Below are positions 8,609 to 16,775 of a stretch of DNA of 64,000 bases, in pieces. Source of the DNA: Leisingera sp. SS27. GTDB taxonomy: Bacteria; Pseudomonadota; Alphaproteobacteria; Rhodobacterales; Rhodobacteraceae. The translations under genes were made by a program, and so were the position numbers. The stretch is from the NCBI RefSeq assembly GCF_028368855.1, contig NZ_JAQNCY010000004.1:248001-312000 (forward strand). The letters are read 5' to 3'. Under the pieces are notes generated by a model. That model did no database searches. It saw only the letters and a list, made by a program, of their open reading frames with translations, and had not been told where the DNA came from. The first letter of the stretch is position 1, and each line of letters opens with the position of its first letter.

Positions 8609-10006
8609 ATGGACGGCACGTTCAACGAAAACGATCTCTCCCGCGTGGTCGAGGCCGACAAGGCCCACATGTGGCACCACCTGTTCCAGCACAAGGCGCT
8701 GGAAACCACTGACCCGCGCATCATTGTCGAGGGCAAAGGCATGCGCGTCTGGGATCAGAACGGCAAGGAGTTCCTGGACGCGGTTTCCGGCGGTGTGTGG
8801 ACTGTCAACGTGGGCTATGGCCGCGAAAACATCTGCAAGGCCGTCTATGACCAGCTGATGAAGGTCTGCTATTTCGCCAACTCCGCAGGCTCCATCCCTG
8901 GCGCACTGTTTGCCGAAAAGCTGATCGAGAAGATGCCGGGCATGACCCGCGTCTACTACACCAACTCCGGATCCGAGGCGAATGAGAAAGCCTTCAAGAT
9001 GGTCCGCCAGATCGCCCACAAGAAATACGGCGGCAAGAAAACCAAGATCCTGTACCGTGACCGCGACTATCACGGCTCCACCTTGGCGACCATGTCGGCA
9101 GGCGGCCAGGATGAGCGCAACGCGCAGTACGGCCCATTCGCGCCTGACTTCGTCCGCGTGCCCCACTGCATGGAGTACCGTAAGCATGAGCTGGGACTGG
9201 AACATCTGTCCGGCCGCGAGTTCGGTATTGCCGCAGCTGACGCAATCGAAGAAGTCATCCTGCGCGAAGGCCCGGAAACCGTCGGCGCCCTGTGCCTGGA
9301 GCCGGTGACCGCAGGCGGCGGTGTGATCGAAGCACCGGAAGGCTACTGGGAGCGCGTGCAGGAGATCTGCAAGAAGTACGACGTGCTTCTGCACATCGAC
9401 GAAGTGGTCTGCGGCGTCGGCCGCACCGGCAAATGGTTCGGCTACCAGCAGTACGGCATAAAGCCGGACTTCGTGACCATGGCCAAAGGCGTTGCCTCCG
9501 GCTATGCGGCAATTGCCTGCATGGTCACCACTGAGGAAGTCTTCAACATGTTCAAGGAAGACGCGTCCGATCCGATGGGTTACTTCCGCGACATTTCAAC
9601 CTTTGGCGGCTGCACCGCAGGTCCCGCAGCTGCGCTGGAAAACATGCGCATCATCGAAGACGAGAACCTTCTGGAAAACTGCGCAGCCATGGGTGAGCGG
9701 ATGCTGAACAACCTGCGCGCTTTGCAGGAAAAGCATGCCGTGATCGGCGACGTCCGCGGTAAGGGCCTGTTCCTGGGCGCTGAGCTGGTGCAAGACCGCG
9801 AAACCAAGGAGCCGGTGGAAGAGAAACTGGCCCAGCAAGTTGTCGCGGAATGCGGCGCGCAGGGTGTGATCATCGGTGTCACCAACCGCTCGCTGCCCGG
9901 CCGCAACAACACCCTTTGCTTCAGCCCCGCGCTGATTGCCACCGCCGATGACATCGACGCAATCTGCGATGCGGTCGACAAAGCACTGACCAAAGTATTC
10001 GGCTGA
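8609..10006 (+). CDS. tpa: taurine--pyruvate aminotransferase
   Basis: Tpa transfers the amino group of taurine to pyruvate, giving sulfoacetaldehyde and alanine, the first step of taurine dissimilation. The 465-residue protein is a class III aminotransferase. TNSGSEANEKAF (118-129) is the phosphate-binding region, D264 in HIDEVVCGVGRTG is the pyridine-binding aspartate, and K293 in TMAKGVASGY is the Schiff-base lysine. An AAGGA sequence precedes the start. Identity as Tpa rather than another omega-aminotransferase rests on close resemblance plus linkage to tauR, xsc and pta. Codon use is strongly GC3-biased, as in xsc, which suggests high expression. A strong terminator follows, so it is monocistronic. 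Confidence 0.95.
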   Translation: MDGTFNENDLSRVVEADKAHMWHHLFQHKALETTDPRIIVEGKGMRVWDQNGKEFLDAVSGGVWTVNVGYGRENICKAVYDQLMKVCYFANSAGSIPGALFAEKLIEKMPGMTRVYYTNSGSEANEKAFKMVRQIAHKKYGGKKTKILYRDRDYHGSTLATMSAGGQDERNAQYGPFAPDFVRVPHCMEYRKHELGLEHLSGREFGIAAADAIEEVILREGPETVGALCLEPVTAGGGVIEAPEGYWERVQEICKKYDVLLHIDEVVCGVGRTGKWFGYQQYGIKPDFVTMAKGVASGYAAIACMVTTEEVFNMFKEDASDPMGYFRDISTFGGCTAGPAAALENMRIIEDENLLENCAAMGERMLNNLRALQEKHAVIGDVRGKGLFLGAELVQDRETKEPVEEKLAQQVVAECGAQGVIIGVTNRSLPGRNNTLCFSPALIATADDIDAICDAVDKALTKVFG

Positions 10007-10034
10007 CAACTTCTCCCTGTTGGACGAAAAACTG

Positions 10035-10061
10035 CGCCCCGGAATCCGGGGCGTTTTCTTT
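10035..10061 (+). terminator. rho-independent terminator of tpa
   Basis: CGCCCCGG-AAT-CCGGGGCG forms a perfect 8 bp stem with a 3 nt loop, followed by TTTTCTTTT. It lies 28 bp after the tpa stop and separates tpa from tauR-xsc transcriptionally. Confidence 0.92.
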
Positions 10062-10192
10062 TGCGAAACGCGAGACAATGCTGCCAATGGCCTGCTGCTG
10101 GGCAGCTGGCCCCGGCGCAGTGGGTTCAAATGAACTCCGTTGCCGGTCCGGAGGGAGGCTCGAGTCACCGTGACTTCCTTTGGACGGGAAAC

Positions 10193-10216
10193 GGCGCCGC
10201 GCGTCAGCGCGGCGCC
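10193..10216 (-). terminator. GC-rich hairpin downstream of the permease gene
   Basis: GGCGCCGCGC-GTCA-GCGCGGCGCC is a perfect 10 bp stem just beyond the stop of the leftward permease gene. On the minus strand it is followed by only a short GTTT tract, so terminator function is likely but not textbook. Confidence 0.55.
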
Positions 10217-10230
10217 CGCTTTTGGAATTT

Positions 10231-11262
10231 TCAGATCAGCTGGAATAGAATGCCAGACAGAATCGCGCCGCTTACTCCCAGTCCCAGATAGGCGGCAAAT
10301 ACTTTTGGCTTGACCAGCGACCAGACCGCGGCCATGGCAGGAATTGAGCTGACCGCGCCTGCCACCATAAAGGCCATCGCCGCACCCGCGCTCATTCCCT
10401 GCTCCATCAGACCAGCCAGAAGCGGTGGCGCTACATAGGAATTGAGGTAGGCTGGCATCCCGACCAGAGCCGCAACGGCAATTGGCAGCACACCATCCCC
10501 GCCGACAAGTCCGGCAATCACTCCGGCCGGCACGTAGTGGACTAAAACAGACTCCAGCACATAAGCCAGCGCCAGCCATTTCAACAGGAACAGGCCGTTT
10601 GAAACGAACTCCCTGCGAAAGTTCGCCCGTCGCTCTGCCTCAGTCCAGAAACTCCAGTTTGGCCTGGCATCCGTACTCGTGCTGCCACAACCGCAGCAAC
10701 TTCTGGGCTTCTGATGCCGTAGAGGGCTGGCAAAGACGCCCTGCCCACGCAACAGCTTGATGGCAAAACCGCCAAACAGCCCCAAAGCCACTGCAGCCAC
10801 TGCCTTACCGATGGCGAATGGCCAGCCCAAAGCGCCCGCCGTGATTAACAGCGTCGGCGGGTCAATCAGCGGTGAGGACAGCCAGAACGCCATCACCGCC
10901 GACAACGGCGCACCGAGCGACAGAAGCCCTGCAATGAACGGAATCACCTCGCAAGAGCAGAAGGGTGCCAAGCCGCCAAACAAAGCGGCTAGGAAGATCA
11001 TCCTGGTTTCACGGCCTTCAAAAGCGCGTGCAACCATCGTCTCGGCCCCTGTTGCCTTGAGATAGGCCAACAGCAGCACTGCAAACAGGATATATCGTGC
11101 TGTGCTGCCCAGTGCCGCCAGGGTGAACTCCAGAACAGATCGGAAGTTGCCCGGATCAAGAATTGCCACAGCTGCCAGCAATGCGACGCTTAGCGTCCAA
11201 GGTGTTTTCAGCCAGCGGCGCAGCATCTTCACAGTGTGGGGTTGCTGTGTCAGTTCAGCCAT
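10231..11262 (-). CDS. YraQ/ArsP-type permease (DUF318)
   Basis: This 343-residue multi-spanning membrane protein belongs to the permease family that includes ArsP and the SO_0444-type metal efflux proteins. The hallmark FGGLAPFCSCEVIPFIAGLLSLGAP motif region carries paired cysteines in a membrane segment, and the repeat half VGMPAYLNSYVAPPLLAGLM follows in the C-terminal half. A cytoplasmic loop contains a CCGCG cysteine cluster, suggesting metal or metalloid binding. The ATG used has GAGGG 9 nt upstream and overlaps the end of the arsR gene by 8 bp, so the two are translationally coupled. The transported ion (arsenical, Cu/Zn or other) cannot be decided from sequence. Confidence 0.82.
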   Translation of the reverse strand: MAELTQQPHTVKMLRRWLKTPWTLSVALLAAVAILDPGNFRSVLEFTLAALGSTARYILFAVLLLAYLKATGAETMVARAFEGRETRMIFLAALFGGLAPFCSCEVIPFIAGLLSLGAPLSAVMAFWLSSPLIDPPTLLITAGALGWPFAIGKAVAAVALGLFGGFAIKLLRGQGVFASPLRHQKPRSCCGCGSTSTDARPNWSFWTEAERRANFRREFVSNGLFLLKWLALAYVLESVLVHYVPAGVIAGLVGGDGVLPIAVAALVGMPAYLNSYVAPPLLAGLMEQGMSAGAAMAFMVAGAVSSIPAMAAVWSLVKPKVFAAYLGLGVSGAILSGILFQLI

Positions 11263-11566
11263 CGCTTGCATCCCTCGTGCCTGCATCCACGCAGCATTCC
11301 TGCAAGATGAAGCCCGCAAGCGCCTCTAGCCGCCCATAATCGGCCCGGCAGACGGTGCTGCGCCCGTCGCGCGCCTGCCCGATCACGCCCGCCGCGGTCA
11401 GAAATCTCAGATGGTGAGCCAGAGTCGAAGGCGCGATACCGGTGCGGCTCTGAACTTCTCCGACAGTCAGCCCGCTGTCTCCAGCCCGGATCAGGCATCG
11501 CAGAACCTGCAAGCGTGCTTCGGACCCCATGGCTGCGAAGCCTTGAGCAGCTTCTTCCCACTCCAT
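11255..11566 (-). CDS. ArsR-family metal-responsive repressor
   Basis: This is a 103-residue winged-helix repressor of the ArsR/SmtB family. The helix-turn-helix is formed by GLTVGEVQSRTGIAPSTLAHHLRFL, followed by a wing (GVIGQARDGRSTVCRAD). The C-terminal ILQECCVDAG contains adjacent cysteines, a plausible metal(loid)-sensing site. GGAG lies 8 nt before the ATG. The gene overlaps and precedes the permease gene. A perfect 16 bp palindrome 23 bp upstream of the start is the obvious autoregulatory operator. The inducer is unknown. Confidence 0.9.
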   Translation of the reverse strand: MEWEEAAQGFAAMGSEARLQVLRCLIRAGDSGLTVGEVQSRTGIAPSTLAHHLRFLTAAGVIGQARDGRSTVCRADYGRLEALAGFILQECCVDAGTRDASDG

Positions 11567-11588
11567 AATCTCAACTCCAATCGATTCG

Positions 11589-11604
11589 ATAAAACTAGTT
11601 TTAT
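11589..11604. promoter_or_regulatory. perfect palindromic operator of arsR-permease
   Basis: ATAAAACTAGTTTTAT is a perfect 16 bp palindrome and strikingly AT-rich against the GC-rich surroundings. It lies directly upstream of the arsR gene where -10/-35 elements would be, the expected position for an ArsR repressor site. Confidence 0.8.
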
Positions 11605-11647
11605 AGCCTTAACGCCAAGTTTCAAGAGGAGACAGGTTCCTGCCAAG

Positions 11648-12391
11648 CTAGAGCTGCAGGTGGATATGATCATCGTGCCGCGCAGCACGGCACCCCTGAA
11701 AGCGCAGTTTGCCGGAACTCACCCCAAACCGGCTTTGCAGATGCGGCTCAAGAAAGACTTTTCTGACCCTGCCGTCTGCAGCCAGAACCCGCAGCAGATG
11801 ACGGGTGCGGTCCGCATCGACCTCCAAATCCCGCCACAATACCTGCAGCGCCTGTAGGTCCCAGCGCAGTGACAGCCAGGCAGCCGGGCATTCCGACACT
11901 CCCTGTTCAAAGGCAAAATAGCCGATCGGAGACCGGACCGCCTTGGGCCTATAGCCTGATGCGTCGGAATAATAGAAAGCGATATCCGCTTTGCGCCCGT
12001 CACTATGTGACAAGTGCGGAAGCAGCGGAAAGCCGGCCAGAAAAGGGAAATTTGCATCTAGCACCAGCGTAACGGTACCGGGATAAGCTGTATCAACCGC
12101 TGTCGCAGTTTCCTGCAGCACCTCGGCCAGCTCCGGTGTCACAAAGTTCCGGTTTAACAGGCAAAAATACCAAGACTGCATCTGCAGAGGGCCCTGCTGC
12201 CAGCAGCTGAGCGCAACCCGCCCGAAGTGCGGAGCGGTCCAGATGGCCGAAAGGCTGAGACCCAAGTAAAGAACCAGGAATGCTGCAAGCCTGCGCCGGA
12301 ACATAAGCGCCACTAACCAAGCAATCCCGCCGAGTTGTGTGAGAAGGGTTAATAGAAGGGTAAATGCTAAGTGGCCAATGATTTTCAACAT
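11648..12391 (-). CDS. membrane-anchored LAS-type (MepA-like) peptidase candidate
   Basis: The protein (about 247 residues) starts with two hydrophobic segments (roughly residues 1-25 and 33-52) and then a periplasmic or extracytoplasmic domain. SHSDGRKADIAFYY resembles the zinc-ligand motif H-x(n)-D of LAS metallopeptidases, and the C-terminal HDDHIHLQL resembles their H-x-H motif (compare MepA, the penicillin-insensitive murein endopeptidase). This makes peptidoglycan or peptide hydrolysis plausible, but the overall similarity is weak. A GTG five codons upstream is an alternative start; neither has a clear ribosome site. The gene sits divergent to tauR with no functional link apparent. Confidence 0.55.
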   Translation of the reverse strand: MLKIIGHLAFTLLLTLLTQLGGIAWLVALMFRRRLAAFLVLYLGLSLSAIWTAPHFGRVALSCWQQGPLQMQSWYFCLLNRNFVTPELAEVLQETATAVDTAYPGTVTLVLDANFPFLAGFPLLPHLSHSDGRKADIAFYYSDASGYRPKAVRSPIGYFAFEQGVSECPAAWLSLRWDLQALQVLWRDLEVDADRTRHLLRVLAADGRVRKVFLEPHLQSRFGVSSGKLRFQGCRAARHDDHIHLQL

Positions 12392-12444
12392 GCGGCAAAC
12401 TGGCACTGCCCGCCCGGCCAGTACAAGGCGCAGATTCCACTAAA

Positions 12445-12482
12445 CTGGCCCTAAGTCCAGATTGCACCCCACTTAAGTCCAC
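12445..12482. promoter_or_regulatory. TauR-type half-sites upstream of tauR
   Basis: CTGGCCCTAA occurs at 12445-12454 and overlaps the inverted unit CTAAGTCCAG (12451-12460). A second inverted unit TTAAGTCCAC lies at 12473-12482, 22 bp further on. The array ends 14 bp before the tauR start. The reverse orientation relative to the gene differs from tpa and xsc and may reflect autoregulation or repression by promoter overlap. Confidence 0.6.
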
Positions 12483-12496
12483 TCTAAGGTGCCTGC

Positions 12497-13957
12497 ATGG
12501 CCATTTCCGTTGACACCTTCTTTCTGAACCCGGACGCGCAGGGAACACTGCAGGCGCAGATTCAGGAAATGATTGCCGAGGGTATCTTGTCCGGCCGCTT
12601 CCGGGTTGGCGAGAAGCTGCCTTCCTCGCGCAAACTAGCCGCGCATCTGGGCATCAGCCGGATCACCGTGACGTTAGCCTATACAGAACTTCTGGCGAAC
12701 GACTATCTCACCTCTCGCGGGCGTTCAGGGTATTTTGTCTCCGACAATGCGCCCGTACCGCCCTCCTATACACCGCAACAAAAATCCGGCGATACTGTGG
12801 ACTGGGGCAAGGTGATGTCACGCAGCTTTACAGGCGGCGACACCCCCCGCAAACCGCAGGACTGGCGCGACTACCGGTACCCATTCATCTACGGACAGGC
12901 GGACGCCTCGCTGTTCGATCACGCCAATTGGCGGCTTTGTGCGCTGCGCGCCTTGGGGCAAAAAGATTTCTCTGCCCTGGCCAATGATTACTTCGATCAG
13001 GACGACCCGCTGCTGATCGAGTATATCGCCCGCCATACACTGCCACGGCGCGGTATCACGGCACGGCCGGAGGAAATTCTGATCACGCTGGGCGCCCAAA
13101 ACGCACTGTGGATCACCTGCCAGCTTCTGCTGAACCGCGGACGCCGCGCAGCTGTTGAGGACCCGGCCTACTACACCTTACGTGACCAGGTAGTGCAAAC
13201 CAGATGCCAGGTCGACTGCATTCCGGTGGATGACTGCGGCCTGCCACCCGGCAGCATCCCTGATGACACCAATGTCATCTTCTGCACTCCCAGCCACCAG
13301 AGCCCGACCACATTCACAATGCCAATGGAACGCCGCAAGGAACTGCTGCGGCGTGCCAGCGAAATCGATGCCGTGATTGTCGAGGACGACTACGAGTTCG
13401 AAATGTCCTTCCTCGGCGCGCCCTCACCGTCACTCAAGTCGCTCGACACTGAAGGTCGGGTTATCTACGCGGGCAGTTTTTCCAAGTCGCTGTTCCCAGG
13501 CCTCAGGCTCGGCTACTTAGTCGGCTCTGAACCGTTTATCCGGCAGGCCCGTGCGTTGCGGGCAAGCGTGCTGCGGCACCCTCCTGGCCACGTTCAGCGC
13601 ACAGTTGCCTATTTTCTTTCACTCGGCCACTACGACGCACAAATCCGCCGCATCGCCAAGGTCCTGCACGACCGGCGCGCCGTGATCGAGGATGCAATCC
13701 GCAAATACGATCTGACTATCGCCGGCGTCGGCAGCTTTGGTGGTTCCGCCCTTTGGATGCAGGCACCTGAGAATGCCGATACCACCGCAGTTGCCGAAAG
13801 GCTGCGCGAAAAAAGCGTGATCATTGAACCTGGCGCGCCCTTCTTTGCCGCCGAACGCCGCAAGAAAAACTACTACAGACTGGGCTATTCCTCGATTCCT
13901 GCAACGCGGATTGAACCGGGTCTGGCCCTGCTGGCTCAAGCGCTTGAACAGCCCTAA
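12497..13957 (+). CDS. tauR: MocR/GntR-type taurine regulator
   Basis: TauR is a MocR-subfamily regulator: an N-terminal GntR winged helix (residues about 15-80, with LPSSRKLAAHLGISRITVTLAY) fused to an aminotransferase-like PLP domain. K330 in YAGSFSKSLFPGLRLGY is the PLP lysine and VEDDYEFE (296-303) holds the cofactor-binding aspartate. It has 486 residues, normal for the family. In Rhodobacter capsulatus TauR activates tpa-tauR-xsc in response to taurine. Here it lies between tpa and xsc on the same strand, with TauR-type repeats upstream of all three genes. AAGG lies 7 nt before the start. Confidence 0.93.
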   Translation: MAISVDTFFLNPDAQGTLQAQIQEMIAEGILSGRFRVGEKLPSSRKLAAHLGISRITVTLAYTELLANDYLTSRGRSGYFVSDNAPVPPSYTPQQKSGDTVDWGKVMSRSFTGGDTPRKPQDWRDYRYPFIYGQADASLFDHANWRLCALRALGQKDFSALANDYFDQDDPLLIEYIARHTLPRRGITARPEEILITLGAQNALWITCQLLLNRGRRAAVEDPAYYTLRDQVVQTRCQVDCIPVDDCGLPPGSIPDDTNVIFCTPSHQSPTTFTMPMERRKELLRRASEIDAVIVEDDYEFEMSFLGAPSPSLKSLDTEGRVIYAGSFSKSLFPGLRLGYLVGSEPFIRQARALRASVLRHPPGHVQRTVAYFLSLGHYDAQIRRIAKVLHDRRAVIEDAIRKYDLTIAGVGSFGGSALWMQAPENADTTAVAERLREKSVIIEPGAPFFAAERRKKNYYRLGYSSIPATRIEPGLALLAQALEQP

Positions 13958-13983
13958 CCTGCACGCTCGCCTAAAAATCAAAA

Positions 13984-14017
13984 ATGATACGAATAGTATC
14001 ATCAGGCGATACGAATA
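13984..14017. repeat. inverted and direct repeat in the xsc leader region
   Basis: ATGATAC-GAATA-GTATCAT is a perfect 7 bp inverted repeat with a 5 nt spacer (13984-14002). The unit GATACGAATA is then repeated directly at 13986-13995 and 14008-14017 (22 bp period). It lies 27 bp after the tauR stop in the 256 bp tauR-xsc gap and is not part of the TauR-type repeats. It could be a second operator or a transcript-end hairpin; no U-tract follows. Confidence 0.5.
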
Positions 14018-14093
14018 ATTTCGAACGCCGAATAGGCGTGAACGGCTGAACCTTATGTGAAAATCCTGCTTAGCTATTTTCATAAGTCCAATT

Positions 14094-14126
14094 TTGGACC
14101 TACTCCAGCATTCCAACTGGCCCTAA
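14094..14126 (+). promoter_or_regulatory. TauR-type direct repeats upstream of xsc
   Basis: TTGGACCTAC (14094-14103) and CTGGCCCTAA (14117-14126) are 23 bp apart, the same period as the pair upstream of tpa. They end 87 bp before the xsc start, close to the 100 bp seen for tpa. This supports TauR activation of the xsc-pta operon. Confidence 0.7.
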
Positions 14127-14213
14127 CCGGACACCCCAGCGCCCCCTAAACCAGAGTCAACTCCCGGCACTTTGGCCCGGGCGGATTATGCGTCTCACTC
14201 AGGAGCAAGACCC

Positions 14214-15986
14214 ATGAAAATGACCACCGAAGAAGCCTTCGTCAAAGTGCTTCAGATGCACGGCATCGAGCATGCCTTTGGTATTATCGGCTCGGCCATG
14301 ATGCCGATCTCCGACATCTTTGAGCCGGCGGGCATCACCTTCTGGGATTGCGCACACGAAGGCTCCGGCGGCATGATGGCAGACGGCTACACCCGTGCCA
14401 CCGGCAAAATGTCGATGATGATCGCCCAGAACGGCCCCGGCATTACCAACTTCGTGACCGCGGTAAAAACAGCTTACTGGAACCACACCCCGCTGCTGCT
14501 GGTTACCCCGCAGGCAGCAAACAAGACCATGGGTCAGGGCGGTTTCCAGGAAATGGAACAAATGCGCATGTTCGCCGACTGCGTCTGCTACCAGGAAGAA
14601 GTGCGTGACCCGTCCCGTATGGCTGAAGTCCTTAACCGCGTGATCATGCAGGCCAAGCGCAACTCCGCTCCGGCCCAGATCAACGTGCCGCGCGACTACT
14701 TCACCCAGGTTGTCGACATCGATCTGCCGGCAGTTGTCGACTTTGAACGCCCCGCAGGCGGCACAGACGCAGTCAACGAAGCCGCCGAACTGCTGTCGAA
14801 CGCGAAATTCCCGGTCATCCTGAACGGTGCCGGCGTTGTCATCGGCGGCGCGATCCCGTCCTCGATGGCCCTGGCCGAGCGCCTGGACGCCCCGGTCTGC
14901 GTTGGTTACCAGCACAACGACGCCTTCCCCGGCTCGCACCCGCTGTTTGCTGGCCCGCTGGGCTACAACGGCTCCAAGGCCGGCATGGAACTGATCTCCA
15001 AGGCCGACGTCGTCCTTGCCCTGGGCACACGCCTGAACCCGTTCTCGACCCTGCCCGGCTATGGCATCGACTACTGGCCGACCGACGCGAAAATCATCCA
15101 GGTTGACATCAACCCGGACCGCATCGGCCTGACCAAGAAAGTCACCGTCGGCATCGTCGGCGACGCCAAGCAGGTTGCAGACACCATCCTGGGCAAACTG
15201 TCCGGCACCGCAGGCGACGAGGGCCGTGAAGAGCGCAAGGCGCTGATCGCGCACACCAAATCCTCCTGGGCACAGGAACTGTCCTCGATGGACAGCGAGC
15301 AGGACGATCCCGGCACCACCTGGAACGAGCGTGCCCGCGCTGCCAAGCCTGACTGGCTGTCGCCGCGCCGCGCATGGCGTGCGATCCAGGCCGGCCTGCC
15401 GAAGGATGCGATCATCTCCTCCGACATCGGCAACAACTGCGCCATCGGCAACGCCTACCCGTCCTTCGAGGAAGGCCGCAAGTACCTGGCTCCCGGCCTG
15501 TTCGGCCCCTGCGGCTACGGCCTGCCGGCGGTTGTCGGTGCGAAGATCGGCTGCCCGGACGTTCCGGTTGTCGGCTTCTCCGGCGACGGCGCCTTCGGCA
15601 TCGCTGTGACCGAGCTGACCGCAATCGGCCGCGAGGAATGGCCCGCCGTGACCCAGGTTGTCTTCCGCAACTACCAGTGGGGCGCGGAAAAGCGTAACTC
15701 CACCCTGTGGTTCGACGACAACTTTGTCGGCACCGAGCTGGACACCCAGGTGTCTTATGCCGGTATCGCCAATGCTTGCGGCCTGAAAGGTGTGGTTGCC
15801 CGCACTCAGGAAGAGCTGACCGACGCCCTGCGCCAGGCCTGCGAAGACCAGAAGAGAGGCATCACCACCCTGATCGAAGCGATGATCAATCAGGAACTGG
15901 GCGAGCCCTTCCGCCGCGACGCGATGAAGAAGCCGGTTCAGGTTGCAGGCATCAGCAAGGACGACATGCGTCCGCAGAAAGTCTGA
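14214..15986 (+). CDS. xsc: sulfoacetaldehyde acetyltransferase
   Basis: Xsc is a thiamine-diphosphate enzyme that desulfonates sulfoacetaldehyde with phosphate, giving acetyl phosphate and sulfite. The ATG has AGGAG 8 nt upstream and gives 590 residues, the usual size; an upstream TTG is not supported. E49 in CAHEGSGGMMADGY is the cofactor-activating glutamate, and the GDG...N ThDP-magnesium motif lies around residues 456-485 (FSGDGAFG to NYQWG). The gene is extremely GC3-rich with long consistent codon choice, suggesting abundant expression. It leads the operon xsc - TSUP exporter - pta. Confidence 0.97.
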   Translation: MKMTTEEAFVKVLQMHGIEHAFGIIGSAMMPISDIFEPAGITFWDCAHEGSGGMMADGYTRATGKMSMMIAQNGPGITNFVTAVKTAYWNHTPLLLVTPQAANKTMGQGGFQEMEQMRMFADCVCYQEEVRDPSRMAEVLNRVIMQAKRNSAPAQINVPRDYFTQVVDIDLPAVVDFERPAGGTDAVNEAAELLSNAKFPVILNGAGVVIGGAIPSSMALAERLDAPVCVGYQHNDAFPGSHPLFAGPLGYNGSKAGMELISKADVVLALGTRLNPFSTLPGYGIDYWPTDAKIIQVDINPDRIGLTKKVTVGIVGDAKQVADTILGKLSGTAGDEGREERKALIAHTKSSWAQELSSMDSEQDDPGTTWNERARAAKPDWLSPRRAWRAIQAGLPKDAIISSDIGNNCAIGNAYPSFEEGRKYLAPGLFGPCGYGLPAVVGAKIGCPDVPVVGFSGDGAFGIAVTELTAIGREEWPAVTQVVFRNYQWGAEKRNSTLWFDDNFVGTELDTQVSYAGIANACGLKGVVARTQEELTDALRQACEDQKRGITTLIEAMINQELGEPFRRDAMKKPVQVAGISKDDMRPQKV

Positions 15987-15990
15987 GAAA

Positions 15991-16737
15991 ATGGATCTGC
16001 CCTTTGACCTGTCCACCGGCCAGGGGGCATTTCTGGCCGCCGCGTTATTCGCGGCGGCCGTTATCCGGGGCTTTTCCGGCTTCGGATTTTCCGCGATCTT
16101 CATCATTTTGGCGGCCCTCACCACCAATCCCCTGCCGCTGATCCCCGTGGTGTTTTCCTGCGAAATCGCCATGACCGCCTTTCAGGCCCGCGACATCCGC
16201 CCGTATATCGACTGGCACCGGGCCTTTGCTCTGCTGGCCGGGGCTGCCATCGCAACCGTTCCAGCCATCGCCATCATGGCGCGGTTGGGTGAACAGGAGG
16301 CCCGGCTGGCGATCTCGAGCCTGATCCTGGTTCTAAGCCTGGTTTTGCTGAGCGGCTGGCAACTGGAGCGCCCTGTTGGACGCAATGGAAATGTGGGCGT
16401 AGGTGCCATTGCTGGCATCGCCAACAGCGCCGGCGTCGGCGGGCTGCCGGTGGCGGCCTTTCTGACCGCCCAGCCAGTTCCGCCTGCGGTGTTCCGCGCG
16501 ACGATGATCGTTTTCCTGACCGGCATCGACATGATGGCGCTGCCGGTTATGGCCGCAAACGGGCTGGTCGGGCCAGAAACCCTGACCGGCATCCTGCTGG
16601 CCTTTCCCATTCTGGGCCTCGGCATCTTGGCCGGGTCTCACAGTTTCAAAGCGGTCTCGCAATCGCTGTTCCGCCACGCGGTGGTGCTGATGCTGACCGC
16701 ACTGTCGCTGATCAATATCGCACGGCTGGCATTCTGA
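15991..16737 (+). CDS. TSUP (TauE/SafE) family permease, probable sulfite exporter
   Basis: The 248-residue protein has about seven to eight hydrophobic segments and the paired motifs of the TSUP family (AVIRGFSGFGFSAIF near residue 20 and GIANSAGVGGLPVAAF near residue 145). TauE/SafE relatives next to xsc are thought to export sulfite released by Xsc. The start lies 4 nt after the xsc stop, so expression is coupled. With SoeABC encoded downstream, the cell can either oxidise or export sulfite. Export of acetate or another sulfonate-derived anion remains possible. Confidence 0.85.
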   Translation: MDLPFDLSTGQGAFLAAALFAAAVIRGFSGFGFSAIFIILAALTTNPLPLIPVVFSCEIAMTAFQARDIRPYIDWHRAFALLAGAAIATVPAIAIMARLGEQEARLAISSLILVLSLVLLSGWQLERPVGRNGNVGVGAIAGIANSAGVGGLPVAAFLTAQPVPPAVFRATMIVFLTGIDMMALPVMAANGLVGPETLTGILLAFPILGLGILAGSHSFKAVSQSLFRHAVVLMLTALSLINIARLAF

Positions 16738-16775
16738 CTGCCGCGCCCTGCCCCGAAACCACTGTTACAGGACGC

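Noticed and set aside
14199-16172. A 657-codon open frame antisense to xsc
   Set aside because: It mirrors the extreme GC3 bias of xsc on the other strand; the product is low-complexity with no family signal, while xsc is certain.
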